In this document: in pieces, positions 40,501-48,931 of the stretch | How positions within the stretch are numbered: the stretch's first letter is position 1 | Layout: each line of letters opens with the position of its first letter | Source: Mimachlamys varia | Taxonomy: Eukaryota; Mollusca; Bivalvia; Pectinida; Pectinidae | Assembly: GCA_947623455.1 (NCBI GenBank) | Contig: OX392534.1 | Coordinates: 33,609,426 to 33,673,425 of the forward strand | Direction of reading: 5' to 3' | Length of the DNA: 64,000 nucleotides | Made by a program: the position numbers and the translations under genes | Notes under the pieces: generated by a model | What the model was told of the DNA's origin: nothing | Databases searched by the model: none | The model's input: the letters and a program-made list of their open reading frames with translations, nothing else

Positions 40501-43500
40501 TGTAATACCTTTCACATTTCCCCAGCCAACAAATATTTGTGTAGTAAATGAGGTTTCGGGTTACAGAGGGATACTTCAATTCTGGCTCATGAAACCCTAT
40601 GGGAGAATTTGAGGAATTGTATGGGATTAGCAAAGTTTATATAAGATTTTTCTGTATGAAGTAATACAATTTTGAATTTTTTAATGAGATTTTCATGAAA
40701 AATATGGGTAAAAATCCCCAAAGCTCACCCCAAAATGATCCCTGGTCACTACTAGAGTGAAAGAAGATGTAATGAGGAAGGAGAGGAAGAAAAACATCAA
40801 AAGGGGAACTATACAATACAATACAGAAAGTAAAAGTAGGAGACAAAACAAACAGCAATACAATTAGATATAACTGTTGGAGCAATTCCAACAAAACCAT
40901 CAGTCAGCCAAGATTAACTCATTCATCCTCTGAAATCTTATAATGAACTACTCCAGCCTCTGAATCAGAAGAGTTCAAATGTGTTTTCAGGGGTGCATGC
41001 ATGAGTTAATATCTCGTACTGTATTCGACTTAATAAGCACAACTGCCCCTTTAAGCACGTGATATTATCAACTTTTTTCAGGCATATGCTCGTAAGTTGA
41101 TTTATCAAACACAAGGGTAAACAAAGAAGCAGAAGTGACAGTTTAGGATTATATAGTTGACACTAGCAGGCTGACACTTAAGTGCATTATCTGGCTGGCC
41201 TAAGAATGAAATATGGATGGGACATACAATGTATTCAAAAAGCTACAAAACCAAAACATCTCCATGCATTTTTGATAATAAAGAAAAACCTTGGTAGTTC
41301 ATGCACAAAAGTAAATTCTCATGAAAACATGCCAATCCAAATAGCATGATGTTATTGAACAATGAATGTTTTAGCAAATGTTGTTCAGTCCTATGACACA
41401 TACTGTAAAAGCCAATATTTTCGTGCATGAATTTTTTTCGCTTACCCGTAGTCAGTCGCCAAACTGTTGGCAATGTAAAAATATTCATGCTGTTAGTCAT
41501 GCTGTTTTGTACAGTGTACCCATAATACTATTATACACTTTAGAGTTTGAGTGGTGTTAAATATTTTCGTGTGTGGTTATATTCACGGAGATTTAATGCC
41601 AGCAAAATAAGCGAAAATTTCCACGCCATGAAAAATTCCACTTTTACAATATTGCTATTGATGACAAACAGATTTGGTTTATATGTTCAGTGGACACTTT
41701 CACAGGTTTGTTTGTACTGTAGAACTTTGTCGCTCTGTACACTATGGTTTTTGTAAACAGCAGAATCTTTGACACTTTAATTTGGTTTGTGTGTACATTA
41801 AACCTCATAAGTCTGTCATGGACACTTTGGTTTGTGTGTACATTAAACCCCATAAGTCTGTCATGGACACTTTGGTTTGTGTGTACATTAAACCTCATAT
41901 GTTTGCCATGGACACGATGGTTTGTATGTACATTAAACCTCATAAGTCTGCCATGGACACTTTGGTTTGTGTGTACATTAAACCTCATAAGTCTGCCATG
42001 GACACTTTGGTTTGTATGTACATTAAACCTCATAAGTCTGCCATGGACACGATGGTTTGTATGTACATTAAACCTCATAAGTCTGCCATGGACACTTTGG
42101 TTTGTGTGTATTGTAGAAGCTTGTCAGTCTGGACACTGGTTTGTATATGTACAGTAGAACCTTGTAAGTCTTGACACTTTGGTTTGTGTGTACAGTATAC
42201 GTAGAATGTTGTTAATCTGGACACTTTGGTTTGTGTGTATGAATGACATACTCTTCAAAGAAGAGGCCCTAAGGTGTTTTATTGAGATGTAACGCAAAAA
42301 CTTATCAAGAATAACAACAAATTTATTCATATATTTAGAATGTTTTAAATTCCTGCAATGTTATATAATTAGCTGGTCTCAGAGGCAAAGGTCAAAGGTC
42401 AAGTTGGCAAACATGGTGTACTCATCCAGCATATAAGCTACTTCTGTTGTGTGAATATAAGGGCAGCATATGCACGGCCCTAAACATTTGACTACTGTGA
42501 CCTTGAAAGTGAGCCAAGGACATTCCTTTCAATAGACTTGGTAACACCTCATCGCAGCATGACACAGGCCTTATATCAGTACCCTGGGCCTTTTGGTTAT
42601 TAAATGGAGGTTGTTTGTGATTCTTATACATTAGACTTATGTGACCTTAAAAATAGGCCAAGGTCATCAATTGAACACATAGTCAGTACCCTGGTTTTTT
42701 TTGGTTATTGAGAAGAGGTTGTTTGAGGATATTAATACAATTGATACCTGTTAACATAAAAGTGGGCCAGCAGATTATTCATTTGAAAAAAACTTCATTC
42801 CAGCATGCTACAGGCATCAGTACCCTCGGCCTTTGGTTATTGAGATTAGAAGTCATTTGAATGGAAATGCTAATGACAGATGGACAATTAAACACACCAT
42901 ACCATAAGCTCACTTGGCCCTTTGGGCATGTTGAGCTAACAAGTGAACTATTAATGTCAACACATTTCACTAATATTTACAATACAAAGTATCTGACTGA
43001 ACAAATTGAAATAAGCTTTTTTTTTTGGTCCTATTCCTTAAACATTACTTTGATAAATAATTACCCCCTGAAATGTCATGATGAACTTTTCAAACATTTC
43101 AATTGGAAGAGTTCAAATATGTCTCAAGGGTTAGTGAGTTAAACAAACCTTCAGCCCTAAACTGTGACATATTGACATACACATGAACAAACAAGAGGCC
43201 CAGAGTGAGTGCCTGTATCGCTCACCTGCAGAGTTACTTAAATTTGGACAATATCCTCCCCTCCCCCCACACTCTCCTTGTTACCCAAGGATGTTTCTGG
43301 TCAAATTCTGCGATGCGGTTCATGACAAGTAGGGTTTTAAAGGATAAATTGACAAACAGACGATTGAGACTATGTCATGGCATAAGATTACTTCACTTGC
43401 CATTCGGGTCAGTGAGTTAAAAATGTAAACATTCAAAGCCACATACACATTTAATGCTATAATATCAAATCTGAGATTCCATGTTAAGAACCATGAACAA

Positions 43501-46500
43501 ATATTAATGATATAAAGTATTTTCTATACAGCAAATGCATAACCAAAAGTTGTCACTGTGTAAAAACTGAAAAGATGCTGCATGAGGACTGCCGATTCTA
43601 TAGTGAACTCAACAATATAGTGAGCGTGAGCTTGCTGGACTCATCGTTAAACATGGCTGTAGGATATGTTTTAACATTATGTTGGTGGTTCTTAACATGT
43701 AATGTCAACTTTGATCTAGTGCCACTAGGTCAGTGATAGTGAGCTGTACCTGCCATAACCAGCTATGAGGTTGGATTCGTCAAAGGAATGCAGGTAAAGG
43801 TATCCCTGTTCTGTTACATATCTATCCACCGCTGACCCTAAATCACCGGTGGGGACCTGTTCTACCTCAACACCATAATCCTGGAAAACAGGAGAGGGAA
43901 CACTATTAGGCCTAATAGAATCTTCCCCTATCTTGAGGGTGTGACAGAGAAATCTCTAACCCAGGGAGTGATATTCTTGGTTGTCTAACCCAACTTGAGG
44001 CTCTGAGGGAGTGACAGAAATCTCCAACCCAAGGGGCGATATACTTGGTTGTCTAACCGGAGGCTCTACTGAGGGTTAGACAATCAGAAATATCATCCCT
44101 GAGGGTTGGAGATTTCTCTGTCACAACTTCAAGGTACAGGATCATTATTTTTCTCCCATCATTTTGATTTCTTTTTACGAAAGTATCAATGCAACACAAT
44201 GCTGACGTGATTTGATCGACATGTTGACTTTGCATGATGATATTGTTGTTGTGACTGCCTTATAATGTTGTCGTGACATTCTTACATTGTTGTCAGCTTG
44301 TGCTATCTGTCATACACTAGTGGTTGACAGAGAAATCTTCAATAGGTAAAAGAGAAGAAAAAGATTTAAATGATGGGAGAAAAGTAAATCACTGGAAGGG
44401 AGCTGTTCTACCTCAACGCTATAACCCTGGAATACAGGAGAGGAAACTTTATTACTGGAATCACTGGATGGGAGATGTTTCTTAATCCTGAATAACAGGG
44501 AGTGGATTAAGAACAGTTAAATCACAATGCATGCATTTACAAGACATGTTCTGGAGGCAATAGATATGGTGCTTTTAAAACTAAAAGAAATCAGAAGTTC
44601 TAGCATAATATTCAGTGAATAGCATAAGAGAAGGCAACTGATTTTAAAGGCCCAATATATGTAACTTCAGGGAAATTTTCGTGATTCTGAAAAACATCCA
44701 GTTGATAACCATGCAAAAATAAGCCTAAAACTAAGTAAACCTGAGCAGTAACTAACAAATAACTCTTGACAAAAAAATCCAAAGAATTGAAATTAATTCA
44801 AGTGGGGCCCACTTCAACAACAAACCGAAGGTAGAAGACGGTTCCAAATGGACACATGTTTACAAATAGCGTGTTTCAACTGCTGCTGTACCGGTAACCA
44901 CGCAAAAATTAATCTTCAATATTGCTGATATCAGTTAATCTTAACTAAATCTATAAATAAACATCAGGCTTGATTTTAATCTTAACTAAATCTATAAATA
45001 TAATAAGTTATTAGGCTTGATTTTCGCTCCAAGTGTTGCCGAAAGTTACGTATATTGGGCCTTTAAGCCAAGAACCATTCACCAAGCAACAAAACAACAG
45101 TTTATCAGATAAATATCAGGAATCAGACCTTTAATATACTCTTTTCAGTTTCTCAATATCTTGCAAGCCTTGTAAAGCTATCAAATGAAGCATTTTTTTT
45201 AATGAATTTAGTTTTTTTAAGTGAAAAGTTAAGTCACTTAGAAGAAATTTTGCGATGTGGAAATGGTCACATTTTTATACTGATTAATTTAGATATTCAA
45301 ACCTGAATAAATATTTATTGTGCTGCAATAGAATAATAATTATAAGATCTCTATTAGGACAGTTTGGAGTTGTTCTAACTTTGATACCAAAACACCAACA
45401 TGTATACATAATATATCATATACATTTAACAAAACGCATCAACATGATATTGTCTTAAATGGTTATTTCCCCAAGATGCACCTACATAATAAGTCTTAAA
45501 TGGTTATTTCCCAAGATGCACCTACATGATAAGTCTTAAATGGTTATTTCCCAAGATGCACTAACATGATACCCTTGATCTTAAATGGGTATATAATGAA
45601 TAACATATATATTTAACAAAATGCAATTGACCAAGATGCACCAACCAGACAAGTCTTAAATACAGCCAAACTTCGATGTTTCGAACTTCGACTCATGAAT
45701 TTTGAACATCGAACATTGACATGTATACATGTATGTATATATATACTGTACATGAGAGCAACCGATGTGGTGCTAGTGACTAAGGTAACACAGGCTAAGA
45801 AATTGTAGATTCACATTTATAAAAAATAATATACTAAAATACAATACACACCGTAAATTTTGTCTTGTGATAATCTTGCAAGATTTTTTTGTTTGTCAAC
45901 TTAATTTTCAGAGCAAGTAAAATTTTCACTTCAATTTATTAGTTGTACTTTTCAATGTCTTCATAACGAACGGGTCAGATTAAAACTTCCATACAGCGAG
46001 AAGTTTGAATCATTGAAGTTTGATTAATCGAAGTTTGACTGTAGTTATTTACCAAGATGCGACCAGCAAAATACACCATAATGACAGGTCTATACTTTGA
46101 CTATCAGTGATGAATTTAGAACAATTTTAAACCATTTACAGTGAAACTTGTCTTCAAAACTTTACCTTTAGATTATTGCATTACTTTTCTTTAAACAGAT
46201 CTACATTACAGAAATAACAGTTTGTCCATTTAAACTGTAGAGATAGTAGCTTTAGCTTTATACACAAGTTCTATTTATACAAGTGGTTTTATAGAAAGTG
46301 ATTTATGGCAAGTGCTTTATACAGATCTAGATGGTCTTTATATACAGGTATTATTTATAAACAGGTGGTCTTACAAAGAACTGGTCTTTATACAAGATGA
46401 ACTTTAAAATAATACAAGTGGTCCTTATATACAAGTGATCCTTATATTCAGGTATTATTTATAAACAGGTGGTCTTAAAAAGAGATGGTCATTATACAAG

Positions 46501-48659
46501 ACGAACTTTATAATAATACAAGTGGTCCTTATATACAAGTGGTTCTTATGTACAAGTGGTCCTTATATCCAGGTATTATTTATAAACAGGTGGTCTTACA
46601 AAGAGATGACATTTATAGAAGATAAACTTCACATACAAGTGGTCCTTATATCCAGGTATTCTTTATTAATAGTTGGTCTTACGCGGAGATGGTTTTTATA
46701 CAAGGTGAACTTGATATACATGTGGTCATTATATATGTAGGTATTATTTATAAACAGTTCTTTACACAGAAGTGATTTTTATATAGACAGCTGGTTATAC
46801 TATATATAGATGTGTGATCTTTGAAGGTATTTTTAGACAGGTGTACTTTCTTGACAGGCTTTATTGAATACTGCCTGGGGTAATTACAAATCTGTTGTGT
46901 AAAATTACTATATACAGTAAAACACGTTTAAACAAACCTGTGGGGACCAAGGAAATTAGTTCTTTATAAGCATAGTTCGTTATACGTGTATAACATACAA
47001 ATGATAGAGTAATTAGCGGGAAATGAAAAACACTATCTTATAACCATGAGTTTGTTGAAAGCGTGTTCATTATAAACAAGTTTTTCTGCATCACATTTGG
47101 TCTAGTGATTGATCACCATCATTTTGCCTATACATAAAATAATCAATGAAGGACACTGAGTCACATTAAAGCTGACAGAAAAAAAATCTCCTTGTATTAC
47201 AAATTACATATATACCGGTATTAATTTTAATCCCCCCCAAAAAACACATGATTTAACTTTGGAGACACAGGATGGCTACCTTGATGAGTTGAACACGACT
47301 TGATGGTGCTGTTAAAGGCATCAGACAGAGCCCAGAAAGATTCAACTTATTGAGGGCATAAGCAAACGCCTTCCCGTAATTTCCCGCAGACATTGTGATG
47401 AGTTTCTTTTCTCCTCGTTTAACTTCCCCCGGGATGACAGCCATCTGACTAGCCACTCCTCTGATCTTAAAAGATCCTGTAAATTTGAATAAACAAATTT
47501 TTAAGTTTACGGAGTAGTAACATCAATTTTTTTAATTGATTTTCATTTTTGTGCTCCCTGACTTATTGAAGCACAGAAGGCCCAATATACGTAACTTTCG
47601 GCAAAACTTGAAGCAAATCAAGCTTAATAACTTTTTATTATCATACATTTAGTTAAGATTAAGTGATATCTGCAATATTCAAGATGAATTCTTACGTGGT
47701 AACTGGTACCGCAGCAGTTGAAACTTGGTATTTGTAAACACACATCCATTTTGAACTCTCTCCTAACTTAAGTTTGTTGAAGTGGGCCCCACCTGAATTA
47801 TTTTCAATTTTTTGAATTTTTCTGTCAAGAGTTTCTTGTTAGTTACCGCTCAGGTTTACTTCGTTTTAGGCTTATTTTTGTATCGTTATCAACTGGTTTA
47901 TTTCCCGAATTTTTCAGAATCATGAAAAATTTCCTGGAGTTACGTATATTGGGCCTTTAAGGTAGAGGCAGAAATCCTTTGCCTGATGAGCAACCTGGTA
48001 ATTAGCATTGGTTACCCAACAATTATTTTATTTGAATATATATTTATTTAATAATAAATTTTGGAAATACGTAGAGAAACACTTTTGTGGTAACACAACA
48101 ATGTCACTCTCAGGTGAAATTCCACTATCTCATGCACATGGGGACGAAATATTCTCTTAATCTTGCATTTAGAAGTGTGGATGTACATGTGCGGGATAAG
48201 ACAAACACAAGTGTTCTGTTTGGAGCCTATGTATTTTACGCAGAAGCAGGAGAAGTAAAAGCTCCAATGGGTTTAAAAATCAAATTTTTTTTTTCAAGAA
48301 ATAAATTTTTGGTACACCCTAAAAGACTTAAAAGAACCATAAAATAAAACCCTTAAATATTGGTTGTGTAAAAGAATCTTAAAATCAATAAAAGTAAATT
48401 AAACCAGTTTCATAGTCTGATGAATAAAATGGCTGTATTTAATATAAAATTCATCATTTCTAAGACAGAGACCAAAGAGGCATGTACCAGTAGTCTGCAT
48501 GTTTTCCAGCTTCAGGTACACTTCTGTATTCTCTAGACCCGGAAACATGCCCGAGTTTTTTATCAGTGGAGTCCTGCACACTCCCAGAGAGCTATTGGAC
48601 AGCACTTCTCTGGCCCTTTGGACATCGTCCAGTGTGACCAAGCCCTGTTCAGATGGCAT
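34277..48659 (-). CDS. PLP-dependent serine/threonine dehydratase / serine racemase-like enzyme, six-exon model (exons 1-3 plus cassette A)
   Basis: Joining exons 48488-48659, 47280-47476, 43750-43880, 36677-36825, 35405-35497 and 34277-34518 on the minus strand gives 984 nt (327 aa plus stop) with every junction in frame and GT-AG. The product is a fold-type-II PLP enzyme. Seen in it: SFKIRG (Schiff-base Lys61), SAGNYGK (87-93, the substrate/PLP Asn loop), CGGGGL (186-191, phosphate-binding tetraglycine), EPEG (213-216), EPSG near residue 285 and VTGGN (312-316, the PLP pyridine-nitrogen region). The length is normal for the eukaryotic serine racemase / threonine ammonia-lyase family. Known of the family: alpha,beta-elimination of Ser/Thr to a 2-oxo acid plus ammonia, or Ser racemisation. 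Ala88 sits where human serine racemase has catalytic Ser84, which favours dehydratase (inference). Cassette A is used here because it is the first one met after exon 3; cassettes B-E could replace it. Confidence 0.85.
35405..35497 (-). CDS. Exon 5, cassette A
   Basis: 93 nt encoding the rest of Ser217 to the first base of Gly248. It contains PTMFESFKKGE and the VAGGLSPPFAG segment typical of family members with an EPEG-[AS]-PTM motif. Acceptor TTACAG, donor GTAAAC. Phase is 1 at both ends, so skipping or repeating this exon would keep the reading frame. Confidence 0.82.
36677..36825 (-). CDS. Exon 4, cassette A (tetraglycine PLP loop)
   Basis: Encodes residues 168-216 including CGGGGL, which binds the PLP phosphate, and ends at EPEG. 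Acceptor TTTACAG, donor GTAAGT. Compared with cassette B it has five nucleotide differences, all synonymous. Unlike B-E it is not flanked by the inverted MITE arms: the site where MITE1 sits in the other units reads straight through at about 36642-36650. It is the copy nearest exon 3 and so the most likely to be used. Confidence 0.82.
37747..37915. repeat. Fold-back element, ~78-bp arms
   Basis: The left arm starts GGTTACACTACGAGTGG and the right arm ends CCACGAGTGGTGTGACC. The two arms are near-complementary throughout, with a loop of about 12 bases. Found only in unit A, inside intron 3. Confidence 0.7.
37918..38207. mobile_element. ~290-bp MITE with TTTCTACCACAATA ends
   Basis: Starts TTTCTACCACAATA and ends with its reverse complement (TATTGTGGTAGAAA). 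It directly abuts the fold-back 37747-37915, and the two may be a single composite insertion between GTGATATATA and AGTGATTATATAAC. No ORF. Confidence 0.5.
38520..38970 (-). repeat. Tandem tRNA-like SINE segments
   Basis: On the minus strand, around 38785-38715, there is an A-box-like TAGCTCAATTTGTTGAGC followed by a B box GGTTCGAACCC, the layout of a tRNA-derived pol III promoter. A second degenerate copy (TAGCTTAATGTGTGAAGC then GGTTCAAATC) lies about 38945-38885. A third trace is at about 38540-38600. The pieces between them share a common 'CTAGTTCC...CACCCC...TCTTCTG' body. These are SINE-like repeats, not functional tRNAs, since no clean cloverleaf is seen. Confidence 0.55.
38982..39367 (+). 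mobile_element. ~386-bp MITE, AAGGCCCAATATACGTAAC ends (copy 1)
   Basis: Starts AAGGCCCAATATACGTAAC and ends in the reverse complement GTTACGTATATTGGGCCTT (one base varies). The same body is found at 44646-45064 (reversed), 47577-47957 and in part at 57937-58060. No transposase ORF was seen, so it is non-autonomous. It lies in intron 3 of the PLP gene. Confidence 0.72.
40195..40283. repeat. TTAA-bounded palindromic repeat
   Basis: Copy of the ~91-bp family: TTATTCACCCCTGAAGAC ... CCGGGGTGAATGAGTTAA. Confidence 0.6.
40914..41009. repeat. TTAA-bounded palindromic repeat
   Basis: Copy of the same family: TTAACTCATTCATCCTCTG ... TTCAGGGG then ATGAGTTAA, with TTAA at both ends. Confidence 0.62.
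41690..42240. repeat. 45-bp minisatellite, about 7 good units plus degenerate flanks
   Basis: The unit contains TTGGTTTGTGTGTACATTAA then CCTCATAAGTCTG and CATGGACAC. The core (about 41781-42110) repeats every 45 bp; the flanks to 41690 and 42240 keep only GGACACTTTGGTTTGT with degenerate spacing. Because 45 is a multiple of three, frames without stops stay open for 130-144 codons on both strands. These are by-products, not genes. It lies in intron 3. Confidence 0.85.
42380..42935. repeat. Bivalve-type interspersed repeat
   Basis: Three diverged internal paragraphs each carry 'GACCTTGAAAGTGAGCCAAG', 'CAGTACCCTGG' and 'TTTTGGTTATTGAG'-like text. The last ends CACACCATACCATAAGCTC then ACTTGGCCCTTTGGGC. 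I recognise this ending as a common interspersed repeat of bivalve genomes. No ORF of note. Confidence 0.5.
43058..43142. repeat. TTAA-bounded palindromic repeat (diverged)
   Basis: Copy of the ~91-bp family: AATTACCCCCTGAAATGTC ... CAAGGGTTAGTGAGTTAA. Confidence 0.5.
43190..43420. repeat. Bivalve-type 'ACAAGAGGCCCAGAG' repeat
   Basis: Opens ACAAGAGGCCCAGAGTGAG followed by TGCCTGTATCGCTCACCTG, a family commonly seen in bivalve sequence, here followed by a diverged body. No gene recognised in it. Confidence 0.45.
43750..43880 (-). CDS. PLP enzyme exon 3
   Basis: Encodes residues 124-166 plus two bases of Ser167 and is present once as an intact exon. The reading is DYGVEVEQVPTGD, then a segment ending HSFDESNLIAGYG, which matches the H-P-[FN]-x-[ED]-x-x-x-I-A-G-x-G region of the family. 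Acceptor AG is at 43882-43881 and donor GT at 43749-43748. It ends in phase 2 with 'AG', so any of the five exon 4 copies (each starting with T) completes an AGT serine codon. It is the branch point where cassette choice would be made. Confidence 0.85.
43932..44133. repeat. Fold-back with ~65-bp arms next to exon 3
   Basis: The left arm (CTTGAGGGTGTGACAGAG, then AAATCTC) is repeated in diverged form at about 44000-44060. It is matched by the inverted right arm ending GAGATTTCTCTGTCACAAC, then TTCAAG. It lies in intron 2, ~50 bp upstream of exon 3. Confidence 0.6.
44385..44426 (-). pseudogene. Relic of the 5' end of exon 3
   Basis: On the minus strand the text TTCCAG|GGTTATAGCGTTGAG continues to GAACAG and TCC, then CAGTGATTTA. 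This matches the acceptor and first 42 nt of exon 3 with about seven mismatches, and translates as GYSVEVEQLPS against DYGVEVEQVPT. Homology then stops. A weaker second echo (TTATTCAG then CTCCCATCCAGTGATT) lies at about 44447-44488. These look like dead local duplications of the exon 3 junction. Confidence 0.55.
44646..45064 (-). mobile_element. MITE, GGCCCAATATACGTAAC family (copy 2, reversed)
   Basis: AAAGGCCCAATATATGTAAC at the left and GTTACGTATATTGGGCCTTT at the right; the internal order is reversed relative to copy 1. It contains a short internal duplication around CTTAACTAAATCTATAAATA. It lies in intron 2. Confidence 0.7.
45451..45573. repeat. ~40-bp tandem repeat, 3 units
   Basis: Three consecutive units of 'TCTTAAATGGTTATTTCCCA' followed by 'AGATGCACCTACATGATAAG', with small differences. 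Intronic. Confidence 0.7.
45661..46043. mobile_element. ~380-bp MITE with TACAG/CTGTA ends (Tc1/mariner-pogo type)
   Basis: Left end TACAGCCAAACTTCGAT, right end ATCGAAGTTTGACTGTA, near-perfect inverted repeats flanked by TA. The CAG-type ends and TA target site are the style of pogo/Tigger-derived MITEs. No transposase ORF. Intron 2. Confidence 0.6.
46346..46780. repeat. Degenerate tandem array, 85-120-bp units
   Basis: Four to five units, each opening AGGTATTATTTATAAACAG (variants) and continuing GTGGTCTTACAAAGAGATGG and ACAAGTGGTCCTTATAT. Unit lengths differ through loss or gain of the ACAAGTGGTCCTTATAT block. Intron 2. Confidence 0.65.
47280..47476 (-). CDS. PLP enzyme exon 2 (Schiff-base lysine exon)
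   Basis: Encodes residues 58-123. It opens with GSFKIRG, whose lysine (61) forms the Schiff base with PLP, and holds the SAGNYGKA loop, normally S-[SA]-G-N-H-[GA]-Q in this family. It ends with PLTAPSSRVQLIK, equivalent to the P-x-TAP segment of serine racemases. The acceptor (AG at 47478-47477) and GT donor after 47280 are clean. Phase is 1 at the start and 0 at the end, matching exons 1 and 3. His-to-Tyr (91) and Gln-to-Lys (93) in the loop are unusual. Confidence 0.87.
47577..47957 (+). mobile_element. MITE, GGCCCAATATACGTAAC family (copy 3)
   Basis: Same orientation and body as copy 1, with ends AAGGCCCAATATACGTAAC and GTTACGTATATTGGGCCTT. It lies in intron 1 of the PLP gene. Confidence 0.72.
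48488..48659 (-). CDS. PLP enzyme exon 1 (start codon exon)
   Basis: Encodes residues 1-57 plus one base of codon 58. It contains the N-terminal helix of the family and the TPLIKNS and LKLENMQTTG stretches that precede the PLP lysine. The ATG at 48659-48657 is chosen because an in-frame TGA lies six codons upstream, so no longer N-terminus is possible in this exon. A TTG two codons upstream is not a plausible eukaryotic start. The donor after 48488 is GT. A pyrimidine-rich acceptor ending in AG at 48710-48709 suggests that the exon carries ~49 bp of 5' UTR (48660-48708) and that a further non-coding exon lies upstream. Confidence 0.85.
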
Positions 48660-48758
48660 GGTCAAGCTGTCGGGTCACTCTGTCAGGACATCAAAATAGG
48701 ATCAACCTCTGAAAGACAAAACAAACAAGACATCATGCAGAGCACTGACACGACAAAC

Positions 48759-48931
48759 ACAGTATAACCCTACTTACTCAAACCTGGTTTACTCCAATAC
48801 CCCTCATTCTTCGAACAGTTAGTTTGGTCCTGACCAAGTTCGTACATATCAGACCAACCATGAATTACTTGAATACTCCTGGAACTATTGGTCAGGTCCC
48901 CACAAGTTCGAGTTAGTGGGGTTTTACTGTA
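48759..48931. mobile_element. ~173-bp MITE with ACAGTA/TACTGT ends
   Basis: Left end ACAGTATAACCCTACTTACT, right end AGTGGGGTTTTACTGT: imperfect inverted repeats ~25 bp long. It sits just upstream of the exon 1 acceptor, so within a 5' UTR intron or near the promoter. Confidence 0.55.

Noticed and set aside
41644..42174. Open frames of 130-144 codons on both strands at the 45-bp repeat
   Set aside because: They arise only because the repeat period is divisible by three; the peptides are low-complexity repeats inside an intron.
46913..47090. Possible TACAGTAAAAC-ended MITE
   Set aside because: Left end resembles the pogo-type ends, but no matching right end was found.
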